Counted from the first letter of the stretch, positions 49,580 through 62,932 are shown. The stretch: 64,000 nt of DNA from Lepeophtheirus salmonis (GCF_016086655.4 NC_052135.2:72575702-72639701); one strand, 5' to 3'. Numbers and translations are program-made. The notes: generated from the letters alone by a model not told the origin.

Positions 49580-52500
49580 TGTTACTATATCATAGACTCA
49601 AACTATGCCTTTATAATCTTTACTGTTGAAACATGCCTTTCTTTCTATTGACTGAGTTTATTACATTTCTTCAAGCTTCAACAAAAATTATGACTATGAA
49701 CAAGGAGTTAAAAGTCAATTAATCCTTTTAAAATATAACTATGATCACAGATTTGAGAATCTTTCGTCTTTATAAATAATATTTTTATTCTTTATTTCGT
49801 CAGTATTTTCTTTTTTCTTTTTTTCTGATCTATAGATGAGATAAAACAGTAAACATTAAAGTTGGGTTACCGCATTTATCGTAGGTATAAAACAATGTGG
49901 AAAATCAGACAATCTGAAAGATGTCTAGGCAATTTATACAATTTCTAATAGAGCGGTCATTTTACGTTCATTCACATTGTCATGTGAAATGATTATGTGC
50001 AATTTGAATGTTAAAGAATTCATTTTAAGCAACAAGATCATTAAGGGTTTTATTACGAATAGAATTCAGGATCCAAATGAAAACCTCCGAAATTGTGAAC
50101 ATTTCCGTATTTTTTATTAAACAGTACAAATTTTTAATTAAAAAAGTTAATACCAAGACAATACTCCATAATTAAGGGAATGGGCACATTTATGACATAC
50201 TATGTTAACTCAAGGTTGTCCCGAGAACTCATTTATTCTTTTTCACAAAATCAAAATACTTGATGGTTTGTGTGAGATCATTCGCAATTTTAAAAAGTTC
50301 AAATTTTTTCATTCGAAACAGTTATTTGCATGTGTTTTTTTTTTTCAATTATTCTAGTCATTTTTTTTTTGGTTGCTTTTTGAACTTTCATAAACTTATT
50401 CTTGGCTTATTGGTTAGGGATCGTTTTAAACGCCTGTATTGGATTGCATTGATGTATTTTGTTCTTCTTTTTTTCTAGTAAAGTAATTTTAAACGAAAAT
50501 GTTAATTTACCTATATCTTTATGATACAACTTTTCTAGATCAATAAAGAAAAAAAAATTCTTTAACGATTATGGGCCAAAAATAGGTCGAGAATCATCTT
50601 TTCTTCTGCTAATTTACATATCAGATCTCTTTATCTAGCAGTTTTTTCTTCTTTTTATCTATGTACTCATTGTGTCGTTAACCTAAATTGAACGTGTTGT
50701 TTCGTTTTTATTTTTTTACCCAAACCATTATATTTATTATTTCTAATTAAGTTGCATTGTACTGTTGATTTAGAAAATTGTATTGTTTATAAAAAGAAAA
50801 GGATTTAATTATACATTGCTTAAATAATATGTTTATATTAAGTAATCTATTTTCTATACAAACATAAAAAAACAAATAAAATGTAAAATGAAAAGTATAC
50901 AAGTCACAAGCATTTAATTACTTAAACAATGGCTAATAATTTTGGTTTGCGTTTTTCGGATAAAATAAATTTATTAGGTAATGCATTTTAAAAGATTTTT
51001 TCTTCATTCAAAATTAAACTTCAGTTTATGTTCTTATTATACTGAGTATTTTACCTTTTTTTTTTAATTACTGTGTAGTGCATAATCCTTAATAAATATT
51101 CCTGTAAAATTAAATTTTTACCATCCACATATATGCACAACATTTCATAGTCTGTCCCAAATCAAGTTGACTTTTGTGCAGTTCATGACATATTTTATTC
51201 ACTGTGTGTAAAATCTTGTATATATTAATATTTTATCTGTCAACTGAAGAAATTTCATTAAATTATATGAAGGTAAAAATAAATTTATGAGGTTATGAAA
51301 TGTATGTAGAAATAAACAGTTCTTTATGTTACTAAAGGACAAATGAAACGTTTTAGTAGCGTAGAAAAATAGTATCAAAAACAAAATATTCTATGGAAGG
51401 TGTACAAGGAAGTTTTATGTTCTGTCCAATAAAAATTGCAATAACTTATTCTTTATCAATAAATACGTGTCATGTGTTTATAGCCTTCATATACTTTCTG
51501 ATTTTTTATAACATAGTTACAATGAACAAAGAAAAGTTTCATATGAATTTTTATGTTGTTGTTTTTTTTCACAAATATTTAATTTTGAAATTATAAACAT
51601 TGAGTCAAATCATTGTGTTTTTATCCTTCCGTTAGTAAAATGGGATATTATACCTTCGATACAAATGTGTGTTACCCGTATTAGTTCATCTTTCTTAACA
51701 CTGATGCTGTTATAAGTAGACATGGGATATATGTAAGTGTTCGAGGAAAAGGTGGAAGTGAGACATGATTCATGATAATAATAATTCTGAATTAAGACCA
51801 TTGTGAATATCATCTGCCTTTAATATGATGTTGGGGAGAGAAAATGAGTTACTACTATAAATAAAATAACCTTTTGAATAAAAATAGCATGATTGAATAG
51901 GAAATATTTTAATTATACTCAAATTCATATATATATTTATTCTATTATATTTAAAAAAAAATCAATTTACACCAAAAATAGGCGAGTATTCTTCTTTCAG
52001 AAGGAAATATTAAACCACCCAACACTTACTAAATAATGAAAAATAAAAATAATAAAGAAGATCCTTCCCATCACCCATTTTTCATTTCCTTATCGCTATA
52101 GTTAGTTGGTTTTTTTTTACAAAGATCCCTTCTTTAATTATAGGGTGTCCCCTCACTTACTTTTATTTAATTAGTCATGCAGTACATTGAAATGGTTGGG
52201 TCTGACAATATTTTACTCTTTCAAATGCTAGTTAAGTCTTTATCTTTTTATTGTTTTGCTCATCAACTCCTACATGACTCAGAGGAGAATCAAAAGTATT
52301 CTTGGTCTTAATTTGATTGTAAAGAACTTATGGTAGACGTCTACGACATTGGCAATGCCATTTTTTGTTAATCTTGCGTAGAGAAGAAAAAACAATGTTA
52401 AAGGAGTCACTTCTCCTCTAGATATAAAAAAATACTATATTAAATTTACAAAAGTTGCGATAAGTTTGATCGGAGGACAAAAAAATATATATCGACCTCT

Positions 52501-52950
52501 TTTTACTGTTTATGAAATGGTGAATATGTTCAAAATTCCTTTTTTTAAAATGAACTGAGTCAAAAAGATAATGAGTTAATGTTCATTTCAACACTCGTGA
52601 ATCATAAATGACTATCAACAACACTTATTTTTTAAAAAGGTTGTTGCCTCTAGTTTATAATGAATATATTATAAGTTCATAAACATTTATAAAAAACTAC
52701 ATAAGTAGTGTGACACTTTATTTATTATAAATTTGAACTCCATTTCTTTTTTACTATAAAAGCCTTTTTGGCATACTTAGAATGTTCATGTTTATGACAT
52801 GTAATATCATATTGAACAAAAACAAAATTAAAACTGTGATATTTCATTTTAATAACATTCCTGTCAATAGGACTTATTTTTTAAATATTGTATTACAGTC
52901 AATAAATAATGTATTATTTATTATTTGATCAAGTTGGCTGCTGAAGTTTT
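49580..52950. other. AT-rich spacer, no gene seen
   Basis: Frames at 50260-50478, 51393-51596 and 51813-51610 (minus) are under 75 codons, rich in Phe/Ile/Lys/Asn, and without motifs. No shared repeat was noticed. Confidence 0.5.
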
Positions 52951-52956
52951 CTTATA

Positions 52957-53475
52957 CAGGTTGACAACACATAAATTAGAATCCTCTTCGAGGCCGTCAA
53001 GCCTCAGTTCTAAAAGTATGACAATTTTGTACTTGGCGCCATTCTGAACAAAAAGCTACAATTTGATGTTTATTTTGCTTTTGTGTGGTCACAAATGTCT
53101 GAGCAACAAGAAAAACAGCGGATGATGGGCAATTTCTGCGCACAAGTAGATCTCCAACAAGAAGATATTCACAGTGAACGCTGTTCTGAATAGGATAAAT
53201 GATTCCTTCTTGACTGAATTAAGAGCTCAGATCAGGGGGTCATCGTTGTGGCGTCAAAGATCCCTTTCTGACTTCTTCAAGGCCAACGAGAAAGTCAACA
53301 AGGACGTTGAGTACTAGGTCCTCAGGTATTATGTCTTGCCATGGTTGAAAAGTACGTCCCAAGGGACAACTATGTGTTTACCCAAGACGGAACCACGGCA
53401 CACACGTCCAAGAAGGTACAGTATTTCTGTAGAGAGAACATGGCTTCCTTCAGGCCCACATTGATCTCCATAAAG
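52957..53475 (+). mobile_element. Mariner-like deletion derivative (family C, copy 2), 3' truncated
   Basis: TA at 52955-52956 precedes the terminus CAGGTTGACAACACATAAATT. A leader and ATG at about 53096 (M-S-E-Q-Q-E-K-Q-R-M-M) then jump to the core (S-N-K-K-I-F-T-V-N-A-V-L-N) at the same junction as copy 1, skipping the DNA-binding domain. After several frame breaks the second-Asp block Y-V-F-T-Q-D-G-T-T-A-H-T-S-K-K is clear at about 53378-53420. R-E-N-M-A-S-F-R-P follows before the similarity ends. The third Asp and right terminus are lost. As in copy 1, Asn sits where the first catalytic Asp is expected. Confidence 0.8.
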
Positions 53476-53479
53476 ACAT

Positions 53480-56400
53480 ATCATAATGTAATATAATTAA
53501 CGTAATATCACAGATTGATATTAAGGGTATACCAAATATTATCATTGATATGTAGAAATGGAAATTCAGGGAAAAAATGAAGTATTAATATACGAATTAT
53601 AAAATTATAGTGGTTATTAAAATTTTGGAATTCATAATTCCATTTAGTATTTTTCCCCTATTTAGACACAAGAATATTTTATTTGTGTCCATGATTATCA
53701 TTCAAATTGAATCTATTAGAAGTAAATATATGGAGAGGTTACGTGATATACATTAAAATTATCTTGCGTAAGTGAGCTATAATAAGTAGTTGTTATAAGG
53801 CTTATTCTCCTGAACTTTGTATTTTTCCTTGTCAGTCGAGGTGAGATACAGGATACATAATTAGGAGTCAATATACTGAATAGTTTTTATCGTACGTACT
53901 ACGTATGTAGTATATAATTTTTGTATAGAAAATTAGTTTTTCGTAGAACATAAAGGTAGTTGCAATGTTGCATTTACTTATAAAGTATGTCTTCTGGTTC
54001 GTGACCTGGTAGAAAAAATGATACTGTTCGGATCTATTACAAAAATTACCAACAACATCTAAATTCAAAGACTGTACCAATATCTACAGAATAAAGTTTC
54101 GCAATTAAAATTTTATATTCAAAAATGTCAAACCTATCTCAGTAAACATAAGAATATAATAATTTATGTTTAGAAAATTTATTTACAAGACTTAATTCCA
54201 CCGATTACAATTTTAATGTTCAACTATGCTATTATAATTATACGTAGTTGGAGAAAAACAACTAATTCCACGCCCATGCTTATTCTTTATCTTACTGTAA
54301 TTCAGAAAGGAGAGAAATCTTCAATTTTCCCAAAAAAAACTTAAAGTGCCTTTTATTCGTTATCCACCTTTTATCCCATAAGATAATTTTTTAACATTTT
54401 TCATGATCTGTTTATAAACTCTACATGTTTTGTCACTCAATCATCGACTCCCCAGAAATTAAATACAAACTTCCACTACACAAATTTGAAAAATTTAGTA
54501 TCAAACTCCTCTACAAACGCCACTTACAGCCCATTTACATTTTGGAGTGCAGCAACTTGACATAAATTTGTTATTATAATTCAGCTAATCAGAAATTTAA
54601 AATTAATCAAGAAATGGTAAGGATGGCATCTGCTACGAATTTACCTTTTCATACTTTTGAGCATGATTGATCGAGCATTTATAAAGAACCTTTATTATGC
54701 GTCACACTAAAAACATTAACTTGTCATTGTTTCTTCACTTTAGACGATAGAGACATTAGGAAAACAGCACATTCCTGAATATTTTCTACAATTGGTTCAA
54801 AATTCAATATCAAAGGCTTAACATGATTTCAGTTGTCATAGAGGAATGAATGTAACAGACAATGCAGCTAATGTAAAAAGATGAAAAATATGCAGAGAAA
54901 ATCGAAAGAGCCTGAGAGCTTTCTCCTTACATTTGGATACACAGCTCACAAATTAAATATTTTATATTATAATATAAATATTGAATGTGTGAAATGTAAG
55001 TTAGTCCATGTCTTTAATTTTTTTCGGAAAACCACTTTGCCGGTGCACGATATCGACAGGAAACTGGTCAATTTTTCATCGTACAATAAGAAAAACGATA
55101 GAATGCAACATCAGATTGTGTCAAGTCATATATAAATAACTAGCCCATTTTTATGAAGATATGTGAAGTAAACAGGGAAGTTATGAACAAAATTAATCGA
55201 ACTATAAATTGTATATTTATAAAATTTGTGATCATTTTGCATTTATGTCAAAATATATAGATAAAATTGAATTTAGTCAATGATTTAAAAGAAAAATCAA
55301 ATGATTTAAATCAGCCAGCCATGAAAAATTCTAAAACTTTCTTTTCCTAAACTTAACTTTATCTCAACATTTTTTACAATATTAAGTTTGAGTAAGACAA
55401 TCATCATATTTATAGTATTATTAATTTTATTATTATTATTATTCACCATTCATTAATATGTTAATACATAAAATCCCAAGCTAATGCGTATACATGAATA
55501 AACATTATTGTTTAATTTTATATGTATGTATTTAAATGTACAGAACCTAGAATTATGAATGTGGTCACTAGTACACTTACTCATGAAAGATGGATAGTAA
55601 CCCTGAGAATTTGTTAAAGAGTTTTAGATGTAAGCCCATCTTAGACTCATAAGAATAATTGCTGACATAAATTGGCATTTTGGGCATCATGGTAATAGGT
55701 TCTCCAGACCTAAAGAATATTGAATTTTGATAAGAAAGAACGGCGCGTTGCCGTGGCTATGATTTCTGTCTATAAAAAACGGAGATTTCAAATGGAGAGG
55801 TCTCAAATGGGGACTGGCAACCAAATCAATATCCTGCAAAAGATTTGTTGTCACACTATACCGGATCATCCCATATCCATCATTAGTAAAACACTTGTAT
55901 GACTTCATATCGAAGGGAATATGGTCCGTGACAGTACAAATCTTAATACATTAGATTATTTTGTATAGGGCTATGTTAAATTTAAAATATATCAAACATC
56001 TCATGTCATCGCAGACTGTCTAATTATCTTCATCTTTGAAAATGACCAACATGTCAAGAAAATACCTCGTCAACGACTATTCCACCTTCCAGGCCCGGAT
56101 CCAGACCGTGATTTTTCTTGGAAGCAGATACATCAAACCAAACTCTTTCTCAATATTCATATGTACAATTTAAGGCAATTTTCAAGTAAATCCGCCTAAA
56201 ATGAGGCCTCAGTGACAGTTTAAATAATTTTGAAAAATGCACTGATTTGATCTTAACACTCTGTCTGTCGTTTTAGCTGAGCTACTCTCCAGCTAATCTT
56301 TATTTCAATTGTAAGAATGAATCCCTTTAATTTGTTCTGCTTATATTTTGACTTTCCATTGGTTCGTATTTCATACAACTCTAAATATGAAATAGGTCAT

Positions 56401-57630
56401 ATAAAAAGGAGAAAATTCGACTTATATGAATTGTCTTTCAATGAAAGGAGGACATACGTGATGGACATAAGAAAATACGCAAGTTATAATAGCATGATAT
56501 CAATACAAAAGTATGTTTAAACAACATAAACACGTTTAATAATTATTATTATTCTATAAAGGAAAGAGATTATAATTATTTGACTTGGAAAATAATCCTC
56601 ACCTGATGTTTCTCGTATTACATATATACGTTAATACTTAGTACATACCTATGTACTTATTTTTATAGTTATAAATATGGGTATGCATTCATAATTAATT
56701 ATAATCTTAATAAGGCTTCCTTCGTAATTGAATAAATATTTTACCAATAATATCTTAACCCTTCGTTAGTAAAACTTGCTAAAATTCAGTCTATTAATGA
56801 ATTAATAAAAGTAATTAAAATTCATGAGGTTTTAAGCTTATATTCAATCCTGTATATATTTTCTGCAGCTCAACTAATCCCGTTCTACCAGTTCTTAGTT
56901 ATTAAAATTTTGCAAGTTTTTTAGGCCAGATTTTAATTTCATATTATGTACATATGTAATTTCACTTCTGATTTAACTATATCCTATTCTATATAAATTT
57001 ATTGTATACTACATGATAAACAAAAATCGAGTAAAGTATATTCCTTTTTCAATTGTAATTCTGAATGTGTGTCAAATCACCAAGAAAATTAATAGTGTTC
57101 TATATATGTTGGCAAACTTTCCTAGAACCAATCAAAAATAATCATAATTTATAATAGATATTTTCCTTTGATGCTAAAATTGACGTAGCTCACGCAAAAT
57201 GTACATTATTGAATGAAAAATGATGTAAATCTTGTTCATACGGTTATTTGTAATTCTTTTCATCTTTCCAAAAATATTTTGTGAAATGTTTTTTCCAATG
57301 ATTTATAATAAAAGAATTGAAAAGTAGAAATACAATTTAGAAAGGGGATAATTGAATTTAATCGTATAATTGTAACACATTTAATATTTCATTGAAATAA
57401 AACCAAAAATTAAAAGGTTTTAAAGAATGTTTAATATATTCCTAGTTACTTACTTTCTCACTCTTTAGATCATTATTTTTCTATTTTTTGATCGGACTTA
57501 CTTAATTTGAACGGAAAATCAATATAAAGCTACTAATTGAAAGAATATAAAAGAATTGAATAGTAGAAAAATGGAATTTAGTTTTCACCTAATAATGTAT
57601 ATTTTGCGCAAGCAGCAAAGGTAAATAGGA
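53480..57630. other. AT-rich spacer, no gene recognised
   Basis: A less AT-rich patch at 55680-56120 has overlapping frames on both strands (55720-55902 on +, 55908-55687 on minus). It may be an old mobile element, but no motif identifies it. A short TTA/TAT run lies near 55420-55443. Confidence 0.45.
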
Positions 57631-57639
57631 GAAAGCAAG

Positions 57640-57904
57640 GGATCAGCAAGACAATTTGATGACATGCCAGAAGCTCTAGAAGCTTAGATGGGAAGTTTTT
57701 ATACATGTATCCTACCATCTGGACCTGGAACCAAGTGACTACTACCTGTTCCTGTTTATGGCCAACACGCATGGGGATACCAAATTGGCGTTAATAGAGG
57801 CCTGTGAAAGTTGGTTGTCCGAGTTTTTTGCCAGCAGGGGCAAAGGCTTTTACGAAAAGGGCATCATGAAGTTGGACTTTTGTTGGCAACAAGTTATCGA
57901 ATAG
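57640..57904 (+). mobile_element. Mariner transposase C-terminal fragment
   Basis: From 57704 the frame is open to the stop at 57902-57904. It reads D-L-E-P-S-D-Y-Y-L-F with the third catalytic Asp of the mariner D34D triad, then E-A-C-E-S-W-L-S-E-F-F-A and G-K-G-F-Y-E-K-G-I-M-K-L. It closes with W-Q-Q-V-I-E, the classic mariner ending. Upstream similarity continues in another frame for a few codons and is lost. Only about the last fifth of the transposase survives, but it is well preserved. It is of the true mariner type (irritans/cecropia-like), unlike families A-J here. Confidence 0.85.
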
Positions 57905-57959
57905 AACTTAAATAAGTGTGTATACAATAAAACATTATATGGTATGATCCGATGTGACA

Positions 57960-60285
57960 AATAATTAACAAGATATATTTAGTTTTAAAAAAGAGGCAGA
58001 AAGTACGAAATTACTTTTTCCACATCCTAGTATTTATTGTTTTACGTAAGAAATAATTTGAAATATCATTAAAAAAGTAGGATTATAAATTGACAAACTT
58101 GATTTAGACATTTTTACCTTTATTGTATCACGCAACCTTTTATATAAAAAGAAATTGAAAAAAATAGACCCGTAATCATTACATAATCAAGAAAAACAAC
58201 TATTTATCTCTCACGTACTGAGAGACTATCATTGACAAATTATTTCTTTACAATTTTAAAAATGAATTGCATATTTATATAATTCATAATATTAAAAGTA
58301 TTTTATTTGATACTGTAATTTATAATAATAAATTGTAATATTTTATAAATAGCTAACCTATACATTTGCATTTTCTATGACAGCCAAAATTTCAACATTG
58401 AAATAATAAGATTGCCAATATATACGTATATACAACTAAAGACACTATAAAGGAAAGAGGTGTCATGTATATCTATGAGGAATGTTTTTTCTTGATCAAA
58501 TTCTGATTTGTCTAAAATTCAATATATGCTCTTTTTCGTCTCTTCATAGATCATTGTTATATCACATCTTTAACAAAGATTAATCTAATGTACAGTAATT
58601 TAAATTTGGTATATTTTTTAGCAAACCGTTAAAATATTACTTAAGAAATATGGATGAAGCAGAATATTTTAAATTTATGAAGTATTACTAACCAAGACTC
58701 GTCCCCATTACGTCACCAGAATTAGGAATAAGATATTTATTGTCTAAATATGCTATGCTGGTCCAGCCTTTTTCTAGTAAAATTTATTTTTTGTATTAGC
58801 AAGGTAAAGCATTATTGAAGTCAATTCAAAGGAGCTGAGTAATAAAAGGAAAAAATACAACTTTTTGATTACACACCTTTTGATGAAAGTGAAAATTTGG
58901 TCCGTCAACATAAAAACTAGTTTGAACAAACATCACAAAAGGAGAGAATCTTCTTCTTTTTTTTTACTTTATATGTATTATGTATATTCATTTTATAGGC
59001 ATATTTTAGTCAAGATTAGGCTTTTCATTCAAATTTGTTGGATGAGTTATGATACTCAAGAACTATAATAGTAAATTAATACCTTTAATATAATTGAAAG
59101 ATTTTATTAGCCTCAAAATGGACTTTCAATTAAAATCAATCAGTTTTAGATTCATATGTTATAAAGATTATTTTTAGCTAAAGTAAGTGTCATTTGCGGC
59201 TTCCCCAAGGAGTTACTAAATTTGATTTGAGGATGAAAAATTCGTAAAAAATAAACATATATTCCAAAATAAATTTTCAGAAAAGTCATTTTAGAATGTT
59301 TTTGTGTTGATAGGCCACATATGTACATAAAAGCCTCAGTTTAAGTTTTAGTAAAGCAGATGGGGTTCATTTTGTAAATGAAGAACCAATTACTCATGCT
59401 TCAAATAAACTACTGTAATTGAAAAGCAAATGACCCCCTTCCCCCCCCAAAAAAAACAGATTTAAATTACATTTTTTCCTTTTAAGATCATCTCAAAGCA
59501 ATGGATTATAGAAGGCTTGAGACAAAAATTGTAGACATCTCTCTTTTTTTTTGTACCTCGATACAATTATATTTCCACTTTTTATTTTACAAAAACATTT
59601 ATTTTAATTTTTGAAAATATGAAAAACAATATTTTGCAATATTATTGTAAAATTTTAAGGCAACGGTGTTCCTGTGCATCTCCATTTATTTATCAGAAAT
59701 TGTACTTTTGCAGTAATGTAATTTATTTCTTCTAACAAAAATATTTATGGTAAATACTCAATTTAAACTTGAAAAAAAAATCTCAATCACTTGGTATATT
59801 AGACTTAAAATTTTTTTTTGTTTTTTTCCTTTTTCTTCTTGCATTTATTTCCAAAGTAATTTTTCACTTCGATACATCTACCCATTGTGAATAAAAAAAT
59901 AATAATTTGTAAAAAGATAATAGTTCAAAAGAATAAAATACATTTATTTATAACTGGTAGGCTTAGCAATGCTAAGTAAATTTGCAAAAAAAAATATTTA
60001 AAATATACAAATATATCTCAATTGAGAAAAATATGATCCTGTATTTTGCAAAGCATTATGAGAAGCAATATATTCGAGGTGTCTATACAATTTGTTTTCA
60101 AAATTTGGGTAATATGTTCGAGCGGTGGGTATCTCTAATCTTTCGTTTTTATCTGGCGAAAGAACCACAAAGTTTACCGATGAATGTCTCAAAAATTCGA
60201 TTTGGAGGAAAAGTTGTTTTAAACTTATGGAGAATACAACACTTTCTAAACTATTTCTTTAATGGAATTACTATCATCTAAAGGA
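57960..60285. other. AT-rich spacer, no gene recognised
   Basis: The 99-codon frame at 59982-60281 on + is the longest here. It has a mixed composition and no motif I recognise, and a 64-codon frame opposes it at 60192-59998. Neither is called as a gene. Confidence 0.45.
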
Positions 60286-60379
60286 TATTTAGCATCAATC
60301 ACATGTAGGGACTACCGTACAATAAATTGCTTTGTGTTTATGAAAAAACCACATAGATAGAAAGAAAGAGGCACAGGAT

Positions 60380-60900
60380 TACGTTACAGAAACAACATTT
60401 TGCTCCTTCGTTAGAAATGTCGTGTGACAGAAGTAAAAAAAATAATAGATAGACATCCCTGAACTTGAATATATCGAAAACTTTAACCAATATATGGGTT
60501 ATGTTGATACTATGGGTCGGGCTGTAGAAACATATCGAGTAAGAATGCGTCTAAAAAAATAGTGGTGACCTATATTATCCTATATGGGGTCATCGAAGGT
60601 AAATAACGATTATCAGTTAATGAAAATGACACAATAAATGAAATAATTAATTAATTGAATTTATAGAAACCTTAGCTATCTATTAATACAACAGTTAAAA
60701 AACACCAAATTTGCAAGACAGGCATCTAGCATGACAACAGACTGGCCTTTCAAGATTTGACCGAAAAGATTACTAGATAAGTCACACAGGAAAAACAAAA
60801 GAATGTAATCGGAAAACTCTACTTATTTGTGATAAATGTGAAATAGGTCTGCATCCAAAATGCTTTAAAAATATAACATTCATTAGAAAAATAAAATAAA
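60380..60900 (+). mobile_element. piggyBac-type transposase C-terminal relic
   Basis: At about 60450-60600 the sequence reads D-I-P-E-L-E-Y, then N-Q-Y-M-G-Y-V-D-T-M-G-R-A-V-E-T-Y. R-V-R-M-R-L-K-K, a stop, W-W-P and V-N-N-D-Y follow. This is the conserved piggyBac block around M-G-G-V-D, which holds the last catalytic Asp (here M-G-Y-V-D). After some 150 bp with breaks comes C-D-K-C-E-I-G-L-H-P-K-C-F (about 60827-60865), the Cys-rich C-terminal motif. Frame breaks make it a pseudogene. It represents the part missing or eroded in the piggyBac relic at 13640-15097, but a common family is unproven. Confidence 0.75.
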
Positions 60901-61194
60901 AAAACTAAATTGGTGTAATATTTGGTGTATTTAATTTATGTTTAAGAAAGTTTAAACATTTTTGCCTTCGGTAGTGGGATTTTTTATGTCTATACGGCCG
61001 ATGCGTAGACATATCTACGTGCCAATATTTTGAAAAGTTATTATTAAACTTCGATCAAAATTTTGCATGAAATGTTTAGAAGCATTAAAAAAGTGTATAA
61101 AGTTTTCATTCATCTAGGACCATATGGTGGTAAAAACTAATGACAAGGGCTGATTTTTGTTGACTCAATAACGTCGCAGTTCCATATCGAAATC

Positions 61195-61830
61195 GTCTTC
61201 CGGGCTTACAGGATTTACCACCCAAATTGCAGACTGCTCAATTTTTTATAAAGTCAATCAAGTCAAAGGTTATCATCAGATTCTATTTTACCCTTATGAT
61301 TTACTAAAAATACCCATCATTGCCCTTTATGACATAATGTAATACTTACTAATGCCCTTGGCTTTTAAAAATTCAGCATAGACATTCCAAAGACTAATGA
61401 TTATGTTCTAAACGGGCTTGATTTTGTGTTCTTTTATCTGGACGACATCTTAAGCGAAAGTTTGTCCTAGAAATCTACAACTAAAATATTTGACAACCTT
61501 TTCTTATAGACTTCATAGCAATTCATCTCGCAAAATGTACATTTGGCGGAACAAAAATTGACTTTTTGGTCATTATGTAAAGTCATCAGGGATCATACCT
61601 CTTACCAACAATGTCAAATCAGTACATCTTATCAATTTCTGTACAATAATATGGTTTTTTGTGTGGTAGTGGCCTTATTGATCAGGTGAAGTTGCATCAA
61701 ATAGGTGAAAATAGTCATTAAAGTACTACAATTAACAGGATATCTATTTAAGTTTTTGATAAATTCGTCATTTAAATTTCATTTTCTATAAGCGACCAGA
61801 GTTTGAAATCACAGAAGTTAATTTTCCAGG
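61195..61830 (+). mobile_element. Gypsy-type LTR retrotransposon reverse transcriptase relic
   Basis: A frame-broken pol segment shows the Ty3/Gypsy order: V-K-G-Y-H-Q-I (about 61262), L-M-P-L-A-F-K-N-S-A, T-F-Q-R-L-M, and L-D-F-V-F-F-Y-L-D-D-I (Y-L-D-D-I at 61435-61449, the catalytic box). K-M-Y-I-W, F-G-H-Y-V-K-S-S-G-I-I-P-L and N-V-K-S follow (to about 61625). After this the similarity weakens, though R-P-E-F-E-I at about 61795 may be the RNase H start. Several stops are present. LTRs were not seen, nor were protease or a clear integrase. The relic is ancient and inactive. Confidence 0.8.
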
Positions 61831-62139
61831 GAATAACTTCTCTCTATCACATTGTGCATTACTCTATGGCCATTAATCAGGAATGTTTAAATACAAAACG
61901 AAAGTATTCCGGCTAGGATTTGAAGGGAAGGTATCGGAGGGTTAAATAATTAGTTCGAATAAATATTAGTTGTTGTTTTTTTAGTCGAGCAGTCTACTAA
62001 TAATGCATAAATTTTTCTATACACCCATGTACGTTACCATATTTAACAAGAATTTAAATACATCACTAGATCATATAAAAAAAATTAAAAATATACTTTT
62101 TTTGACTTTAGTGGTATAAGTTAAATTTCCATCTTCCTC

Positions 62140-62600
62140 ATTGATTTATGCTTTTTCAAATACTTGAGTGTATTTAATAATACATCCTACGACCTCAGTG
62201 ATTTGTGTACATTTTCCATCCATGAAGTCACAAACAGTCTTGGTATTATTTTGTCGGTACTTTTTGGTGATTTGCACAGAGACAAAAGTTGTGGGTCCGT
62301 CCAACCTAACGAGGGTGTCCACTCTATGACCTGGAGAAGTAGTTTCGAAAAAAACCTTTTTTCCGACTTCAAACTTCAATTCAATTGATTTGGCTACTGT
62401 AGAAGTTTAGAAAGACCACACTTTGTCTTCCTTTGCGACCTCAAAGCTAGGAGTCGACTCAAGGGCGGCTTTACGAAGTGATGCATTAACACCAAGCTCC
62501 TGAAAGATGTGTTTGTTTTATTCGGAGGAAATTCAGTTGTATTTGGTCATGAAAGCTTCCATTGCAAAAATAGATTTGTATTTGAATGTATGCTCTTAAA
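62140..62600 (-). other. Unassigned old coding-like block
   Basis: On minus a fragmentary frame is open across 62600-62146 with a few stops: V-N-A-S-L-R-K-A-A-L-E-S, then F-E-V-G-K-K-V-F-F-E-T-T. It is less AT-rich than its surroundings and follows the Gypsy relic. It could be part of an unrelated transposon ORF or a retroelement end. No motif decides. Confidence 0.3.
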
Positions 62601-62634
62601 CGTTGGATCTCTCAGCTCAGAACAAAGATGATTT

Positions 62635-62756
62635 TGAACACAAACAAAAAAATTATTGTTATTTTGCATTTATTTCAATTTTTCCAAATAAGTATACGTG
62701 GGACTGTCTTCAGATGGATTTTAATGATAAGAGGGGAACAGACCAAATAACCAGGT
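62635..62756. repeat. Direct duplication, copy 1
   Basis: About 120 bp running from GAACACAAACAAAAAAATTA to ATAACCAGGT reappears at 62800-62932 with almost no changes except a longer T-run and a small change beside it. Only 43 bp separate the copies. Confidence 0.9.
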
Positions 62757-62799
62757 TTAAAATTCAAAACGTGGACAAAAATTAAAATAGAATTAAAAC

Positions 62800-62932
62800 G
62801 AACACAAACAAAAAAAATTATTGTTATTTTGCCTATTTCATTTTTTTTTTTTTTTTTTTCCAAATAAGTATACGTGGGACTGTCTTCAGATGGATTTTAA
62901 TGATAAGAGGGGAACAGACCAAATAACCAGGT
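62800..62932. repeat. Direct duplication, copy 2
   Basis: Same sequence as 62635-62756, with an expanded T-tract (about 17 T at 62842-62860). Its right end, ACCAGGTG, overlaps the start of the terminal repeat of the family A element at 62926. Confidence 0.9.

Noticed and set aside
59982..60281. 99-codon ORF
   Set aside because: No recognisable domain; an opposing frame overlaps it; its position just upstream of the piggyBac fragment does not continue that protein.
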